From Thioalkalivibrio sp. K90mix (GTDB taxonomy: Bacteria; Pseudomonadota; Gammaproteobacteria; Ectothiorhodospirales; Ectothiorhodospiraceae), in the NCBI RefSeq assembly GCF_000025545.1, contig NC_013889.1, positions 358,501 to 422,500 of the forward strand: DNA of 64,000 nt, written 5' to 3'. Positions 59,954-64,000 of this stretch are shown in pieces. Positions within the stretch are counted from its first letter, which is position 1, and each line of letters opens with the position of its first letter. Under the pieces are notes generated by a model that was given only the letters and a program-made list of their open reading frames with translations, was not told the DNA's origin and did no database searches. Made by a program: the position numbers and the translations under genes.

Positions 59954-60715
59954 ATGTCCAGGCTCCCGACACCGGTGCCACGGCGCCGTCCCCGGATCCC
60001 GCCGCCACGGCCGGTGCGGCAGCGTCGGCGGCGCTGGGGGCTGGGCGTATTGTTGCTGGCGCCTTTTCTGCTGGTGGTCGGGATCGGTGGTTGGCTGTGG
60101 ATGCATTGGCCGGACGAGGGCGTGATTGACCCCCAGGTACGCATTGATGCCCTGACGGACGAACTGCAGCGCGAGGTCGAGGCGCGCCAGCAGGCAGAGG
60201 CCGAGCAGCAGCGTGCGCTGCGGCGGCTGTCGCTGCTGGAGACCGAGGTCGATGCCTATCGCGACGATGTCGAGCGCCAGGAGACCGAACTCGCACGGTT
60301 GCGCGACGAAGTGGCGTTCTACGAGCGACTGGCGGAAAACAATGATGACTCGAGTCTGGGTTTGCGTGACCTGGCGCTGCAGGCGACAGGCCAGTCCGGG
60401 GTCTGGGATGTCGTGTTTCAGATCGACCGGCCGGGCCTGAACCGGTCGCTGGATGTGCGCTGGTCGGTAGAGATTACCGGGCGTTTCGAGGGGGACGACG
60501 AGGATACAACCCTCGATCACGATGACCTGGGCGTGGAGCAGGAACGTACAATCGAGGGTTTCCGGTTGCTGCGCAACGTGCGCGTGCGGGTCGTATTGCC
60601 GGAGGGTTTCACCCCGGAAGCGGTAGCCGTTAGGGTGGAGCCCGATGAAGACGATGGCCCCGACGCAGTCATGAAGCGCGGAGAGTGGGGCCGCATGGCG
60701 GGAGAAGGGGCATGA
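59954..60715 (+). CDS. Coiled-coil membrane protein, DUF6776-like
   Basis: 253 residues: basic, Pro/Arg-rich cytoplasmic N-terminus; one transmembrane helix (about 29-50); a coiled coil (about 60-130, DALTDELQREVEARQQAEAEQQRA); and a C-terminal beta-rich domain. It matches the position of the corresponding pseudomonad protein (PA0663 area) between argC and the bactofilin gene. Overlaps the latter by ATGA. Function unknown; a scaffold for the bactofilin is plausible (inference). Confidence 0.75.
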   Translation: MSRLPTPVPRRRPRIPPPRPVRQRRRRWGLGVLLLAPFLLVVGIGGWLWMHWPDEGVIDPQVRIDALTDELQREVEARQQAEAEQQRALRRLSLLETEVDAYRDDVERQETELARLRDEVAFYERLAENNDDSSLGLRDLALQATGQSGVWDVVFQIDRPGLNRSLDVRWSVEITGRFEGDDEDTTLDHDDLGVEQERTIEGFRLLRNVRVRVVLPEGFTPEAVAVRVEPDEDDGPDAVMKRGEWGRMAGEGA

Positions 60716-61146
60716 TCGGACGCAAGAAGGGGCGCGGCAGCAAACGGACGCGCCGGGTCGACACCATGATTGGGGAGAACGCCGTGGTGCGCGGCGAGCT
60801 GGAGTTCAGCGGGGGCTTGTATGTCGAGGGCCGCGTGGTCGGCAGTATCCGTGCGCCAAGCGATCCCTCCGCCGTGCTGATGGTTGCCCCCCAGGGCGTC
60901 GTCGAAGGGCAGGTGATGGTGCCGCACCTGGTCGTGAACGGCGAAGTGCGCGGTGATATGCATATGAGCGAGTACGTCGAACTCGGCGCGACCGCACGGC
61001 TGCACGGTCATCTGTACTACAAGAGTCTGCAGATCACCGAGGGCGCGAGTATCGACGGCCAGCTCGAGCGCATGGAAGAGCCGCTGCAGGGCGAACTCGA
61101 GGAGCCTCCCGTGGAGGAAAGCGAACCGCAGACCGCGGTTTCCTGA
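60712..61146 (+). CDS. Bactofilin (polymer-forming cytoskeletal protein)
   Basis: 144 residues with a right-handed beta-helix repeat core: IGENAVVRGELEFSGGLYVEGRVVGSI, PQGVVEGQVMVPHLVVNGEVRGDM, TARLHGHLYYKSLQITEGASIDGQLE. Basic N-terminal and acidic C-terminal tails are typical. Bactofilins polymerise without nucleotide and help position envelope enzymes. ATG has GGAGAAGGGG upstream. Confidence 0.92.
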   Translation: MIGRKKGRGSKRTRRVDTMIGENAVVRGELEFSGGLYVEGRVVGSIRAPSDPSAVLMVAPQGVVEGQVMVPHLVVNGEVRGDMHMSEYVELGATARLHGHLYYKSLQITEGASIDGQLERMEEPLQGELEEPPVEESEPQTAVS

Positions 61147-61200
61147 GGGCAGCGTCTTCCTGTTCTTCCCGGGGTGCCCAGCATCATTCGTGGGGTATTC

Positions 61201-61247
61201 TTGACGCTGACGGTCAGTATTCCGTAGCGTGAATGAAAATGATTCTT
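61201..61247 (+). promoter_or_regulatory. Candidate promoter with Fur-like box ahead of erpA
   Basis: TTGACG at 61201 is a good -35; a weak -10 (TAGCGT, 61225-61230) follows at 18 bases. Bases 61229-61247 (GTGAATGAAAATGATTCTT) match 13 of the 19 positions of the E. coli Fur consensus and end 14 bases before the erpA ATG, overlapping the expected transcription start. Confidence 0.4.
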
Positions 61248-61261
61248 ACAGGAGGCACCCA

Positions 61262-61642
61262 ATGTCCGAAGCCATGACGTCCAATACCGAGGCAGAAATG
61301 GACATGGAGATCCCGAACCCGCTGATCTTCACCGATGCCGCTGCGAGCAAGGTGAAGGGGCTGATCGAGGAGGAGAACAACGAGAACCTCAAACTGAGGG
61401 TTTTCGTTAGTGGTGGTGGCTGCTCCGGCTTCCAGTACGGGTTCACCTTCGACGAGACGGTTGGCGACGGCGATACCGTGGTCGAGAACGGCGGGGTGAC
61501 TCTCTTGATCGATCCGATGAGCTTCCAGTATCTCGTGGGTGCCGAGATTGACTACACCGAGGGCCTGGAAGGCGCGCAGTTCGTGATTCGCAATCCGAAC
61601 GCGACGACTACCTGCGGTTGTGGGTCCAGCTTCTCGGTCTGA
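61262..61642 (+). CDS. erpA: Iron-sulfur cluster insertion protein ErpA
   Basis: A-type carrier delivering [Fe-S] clusters to targets such as IspG and IspH. 126 residues with three cluster cysteines: Cys54 in [11 protein letters not shown], and Cys118 and Cys120 in [10 protein letters not shown]. Strong AGGAGG ahead of the ATG. In this window IspE needs the same isoprenoid pathway that ErpA supports. Confidence 0.95.
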   Translation: MSEAMTSNTEAEMDMEIPNPLIFTDAAASKVKGLIEEENNENLKLRVFVSGGGCSGFQYGFTFDETVGDGDTVVENGGVTLLIDPMSFQYLVGAEIDYTEGLEGAQFVIRNPNATTTCGCGSSFSV

Positions 61643-61670
61643 CATCCAGGGCTGTTATCGCATTGTCAGG

Positions 61671-61697
61671 GCCCGGCCGTTTCGGTCGGGCTTTTTT
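61671..61697 (+). terminator. Rho-independent terminator after erpA
   Basis: GCCCGGCCG / CGGTCGGGC stem with a TTT loop at 61671-61691 followed by six Ts. It lies 29 bases after the erpA stop, before the convergent anmK end. Confidence 0.85.
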
Positions 61698-61707
61698 GTG
61701 CGTGTCT

Positions 61708-62838
61708 TTATGTGGATTCAGGTGCGCGTCCGGGGATCCGGCAGCCGAGGATGCGTGGCCCACGGGCACCTGTGACCTCCGGCAGATTGCCGGCCTCTTG
61801 TTGCAGGTGGCGATACGCCAGCCAGGCAAAGGCGGCGCCCTCCACCTGCTGAGGGGGTATCCCGTGGCGTTCGGAGGTCTCGACGGTGCTGCCGGCCAGC
61901 TGGCTTTGCAGCCGTTCCATCAGGTAGCCGTTGTGGGCGCCTCCGCCACAGACGATGACCCGATCGGGTGCGGTTGTGCGCAGGGATTCGAGCGTCAGCC
62001 GCACGCCCTCCACCGTAAGTTCGACCAGGGTGGCCTGAACGTCCTCTGTGTTCAGGCGATCGATCCGTTCGCCACCAACCTGGCGCAGCCAGTGGGGCGA
62101 GAAATGCTCGGGCCCCGTGCTCTTGGGGGCGGGGCGCTGAAAGTACGGGTCCGCTAGGAGTTGTTCGAGCAGTGACCGGTCGACGTGTCCCGTGCGCGCC
62201 CAGGAGCCATCGGCATCATAGGGCTGGCCCAGGTGCCGCCGGGCCCAGCCGTCCAGCAGGGTGTTGGCAGGTCCGCTGTCGCATCCGCGTACCGGCTGGC
62301 CCGGCTCCAGCCAGGTCAGATTGGCGATCCCCCCGAGGTTCAGGATCGCGCGTGTCTCGGACGCGTGGCCCAGCCAGGCGGCATGGAACGCGCAGGCCAG
62401 CGGAGCCCCCTCGCCACCCGCCGCGAGGTCGCGTTGGCGAAAGTGCGCGATTACGTCGATGCCGGTGGCTTCGGCGATTCGAAATGGGTCGCCAATCTGC
62501 CAGGTGAACGCGGGGTCGGCGCCGGGCGCATGGTGGACCGTTTGCCCGTGTGAGCCGATGGCCAGGATGTCCTGGGCCTTCAGGCCGGTGGATCCCAGCA
62601 GTTGCTGGACGGCGCGCGACAGGAACAGCCCAACCCGGGCGTCCAGTGTGCCCAGGTGCTCGAAGCGCAGTGCCTCGGCGGTCGCGGCGGCTGCGAGATC
62701 CTCCTCCAGCGCATCCGGGTATGGCAGGTGGCAATGCCCCGCGGTATGCAGCGAGCCGTCTCCTTCAATCTCGACCAGGACGGCGTCCACGCCGTCCCGG
62801 CTGGTGCCGGACATCAATCCAATTAACCGCTGGGTCAT
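61708..62838 (-). CDS. anmK: Anhydro-N-acetylmuramic acid kinase
   Basis: Phosphorylates and opens anhydroMurNAc during murein recycling. 376 residues: RLIGLMSGTSRDGVDAVLVE, GSHGQTVHH, NLGGIANLTWL, DSGPANTLLD and VCGGGAHNGYLMERL. ATG 62838 fits the family N-terminus; a longer frame exists. Between anmK and tyrS Pseudomonas has an M23 peptidase, absent here. Confidence 0.95.
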   Translation of the reverse strand: MTQRLIGLMSGTSRDGVDAVLVEIEGDGSLHTAGHCHLPYPDALEEDLAAAATAEALRFEHLGTLDARVGLFLSRAVQQLLGSTGLKAQDILAIGSHGQTVHHAPGADPAFTWQIGDPFRIAEATGIDVIAHFRQRDLAAGGEGAPLACAFHAAWLGHASETRAILNLGGIANLTWLEPGQPVRGCDSGPANTLLDGWARRHLGQPYDADGSWARTGHVDRSLLEQLLADPYFQRPAPKSTGPEHFSPHWLRQVGGERIDRLNTEDVQATLVELTVEGVRLTLESLRTTAPDRVIVCGGGAHNGYLMERLQSQLAGSTVETSERHGIPPQQVEGAAFAWLAYRHLQQEAGNLPEVTGARGPRILGCRIPGRAPEST

Positions 62839-63019
62839 TCGCGTGTGTCCCTTGTCGGTGGCGTAGCCATCTCGCTTCGTTGCGGGGCGCACGGTATCCT
62901 TGCGCCCTTTGCGCGCGCCCTTCGGGTGCTCGTTATTTACGAACGCAAGCATTCTAGAGCGGAACGGTATCGGTCGCAGGCCCGGCTTCCCGGTGTCCGG
63001 TTCGCCAAAGGCGAGAGAG

Positions 63020-64000
63020 ATGATGGAACTGGATGATCAGCTGGCGGTGTTTCGCCGTGGGGCGGACGAAATCCTGCTGGAAGAGGATCTGCGCGAACGT
63101 CTGAAAGAGGGGCGACCGCTGCGGATCAAGGCGGGTTTCGATCCCACGGCCCCCGATCTGCATCTCGGGCACACCGTACTCATCAACAAGCTGCGCCAGT
63201 TGCAGGACCTTGGGCACCACATTATTTTCCTGATCGGCGATTTCACCGGGCGGATCGGCGATCCGTCGGGCAAGAATGCTACGCGTCCGCCGCTCTCCTC
63301 CGAGGACATCGAGCGCAACGCCGCGACCTATCGAGATCAGGTCTTTCGCATCCTGGACCCGGACCGCACCGAGGTGGCCTTTAACTCGACCTGGATGGAG
63401 CCGCTGGGGGCGGCGGGCATGGTCCAGCTGGCCTCCCGCCACACGGTGGCCCGGATGCTCGAGCGCGACGACTTTCACAAGCGCTACCGCGATCATCAGC
63501 CGATCGCCATCCACGAGTTTCTGTACCCGTTGATCCAGGGCTATGACTCGGTTGCGCTCAAGGCCGACGTCGAGCTTGGCGGGACCGATCAGAAGTTCAA
63601 CCTCCTGGTTGGGCGCGAACTGCAGAAGCAGGAGGGCATGCCCCCCCAGGTCATTCTGACCATGCCCATTCTCGAGGGCCTGGATGGTGTGCAGAAGATG
63701 AGCAAGTCGCTCGGCAATTACATTGCCGTACAAGATGCTCCGGACGATATGTTTGGCAAGTTGATGTCGATCTCGGACGAGCTCATGTGGCGTTACTACG
63801 AATTGCTCAGCCTGCGCCCCATGGGCGAGGTGCGCGCCGCCCGCCGTGCCGCCGAGGCGGGCGAGCGCAACCCGCGCGACATCAAGTTCGAGCTCGGCCG
63901 CGAGCTGGTGGATCGCTTCCATGGACCCGGCAGGGGCGAGCAGGCCCAGGCCGCGTTCGTGGAGCGATTCCAGAAACACGCACTGCCCGAAGAGCTTCCC
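63020..64000 (+). CDS. tyrS: Tyrosyl-tRNA synthetase, 3' end beyond window
   Basis: Class I synthetase charging tRNA-Tyr. 327 codons are visible without a stop. [13 protein letters not shown] is the HIGH-type motif and [12 protein letters not shown] the KMSKS loop; [16 protein letters not shown] is also present. The motif set resembles the TyrZ/TyrS2 subfamily of Pseudomonas. Start ATG at 63020 follows AAGG-GAGAG; ATG 63023 is adjacent. The C-terminal S4-like domain is outside the window. Confidence 0.94.
   Translation, partial: MMELDDQLAVFRRGADEILLEEDLRERLKEGRPLRIKAGFDPTAPDLHLGHTVLINKLRQLQDLGHHIIFLIGDFTGRIGDPSGKNATRPPLSSEDIERNAATYRDQVFRILDPDRTEVAFNSTWMEPLGAAGMVQLASRHTVARMLERDDFHKRYRDHQPIAIHEFLYPLIQGYDSVALKADVELGGTDQKFNLLVGRELQKQEGMPPQVILTMPILEGLDGVQKMSKSLGNYIAVQDAPDDMFGKLMSISDELMWRYYELLSLRPMGEVRAARRAAEAGERNPRDIKFELGRELVDRFHGPGRGEQAQAAFVERFQKHALPEELP

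Noticed and set aside
62954..63979. A 341-codon minus-strand frame opposite tyrS
   Set aside because: The plus strand encodes tyrosyl-tRNA synthetase with both class I motifs; the minus frame is its shadow.

Overview
The window is a GC-rich, gene-dense stretch of a gammaproteobacterial chromosome. Gene order follows three blocks known from Pseudomonas and E. coli: prmC-prfA-hemA // TPR lipoprotein-lolB-ispE-tRNA-Gln-prs-rplY-pth-ychF; yrbG-kdsD-kdsC-lptC-lptA-lptB-rpoN-hpf-ptsN, converging on mlaFEDCB-murA-hisG-hisD-hisC; and argC-DUF6776-like-bactofilin-erpA-anmK-tyrS. High GC, acidic proteins, HprK/HPr with a mannose-type EIIA, HemJ, and a lipoyl-domain E3 suggest an Ectothiorhodospiraceae-like organism such as Thioalkalivibrio. 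That placement is inference; there is no rRNA here to test it.

Layout. 1-10.6 kb: translation termination, haem entry, lipoprotein sorting, isoprenoid and PRPP genes around a tRNA-Gln locus. 10.7-18 kb: monothiol glutaredoxin, RNase T, and the pyruvate dehydrogenase operon aceE-aceF-lpdA. 18-27 kb: OmpA-like protein, argG, a PhnD-type/GGDEF diguanylate cyclase, mlaA, mpl, ubiX, LON-domain protein, thioredoxin. 27-37.4 kb: AEC carrier, YrbG exchanger, Kdo and LPS-transport genes, rpoN and a regulatory PTS (ptsN, hprK, rapZ, EIIA-Man, HPr). 37.5-46.1 kb, minus strand: mlaFEDCB-murA-hisG-DAHP synthase-hisD-hisC. 46.2-58.8 kb: mixed metabolic genes (LLM oxidoreductase, epimerase, TauE exporter, hemL, thiD-thiE, HAD phosphatase, rppH, ptsP, hemJ, TlpA-like). 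58.9-64 kb: argC to tyrS.

How the genes work together. Envelope building dominates: LolB, KdsD/KdsC, LptA/B/C, MlaA-F, MurA, Mpl, AnmK. HemA, HemL and HemJ cover the first and a late step of tetrapyrrole synthesis. PtsP (EI-Ntr, 55 kb) together with HPr, EIIA-Ntr, EIIA-Man, HprK and RapZ gives a signalling PTS with no sugar permease in view.

Non-coding structure is the unusual part. Upstream of the one intact tRNA-Gln(UUG) lie three tandem 215-bp units. Each carries a tRNA-Gln copy interrupted inside its T-loop by a 68-69-nt multi-hairpin insert, and a fifth insert copy lies just downstream. Separately, a 288-bp element with about 33-bp terminal inverted repeats occurs twice in full, and solo or truncated ends occur at five or more other places, several of them supplying stop or start codons to neighbouring genes. 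Other palindromic intergenic repeats fill 11.0-11.2, 48.95-49.29 and 51.8-52.0 kb. No CRISPR array, prophage, transposase gene or rRNA was seen.
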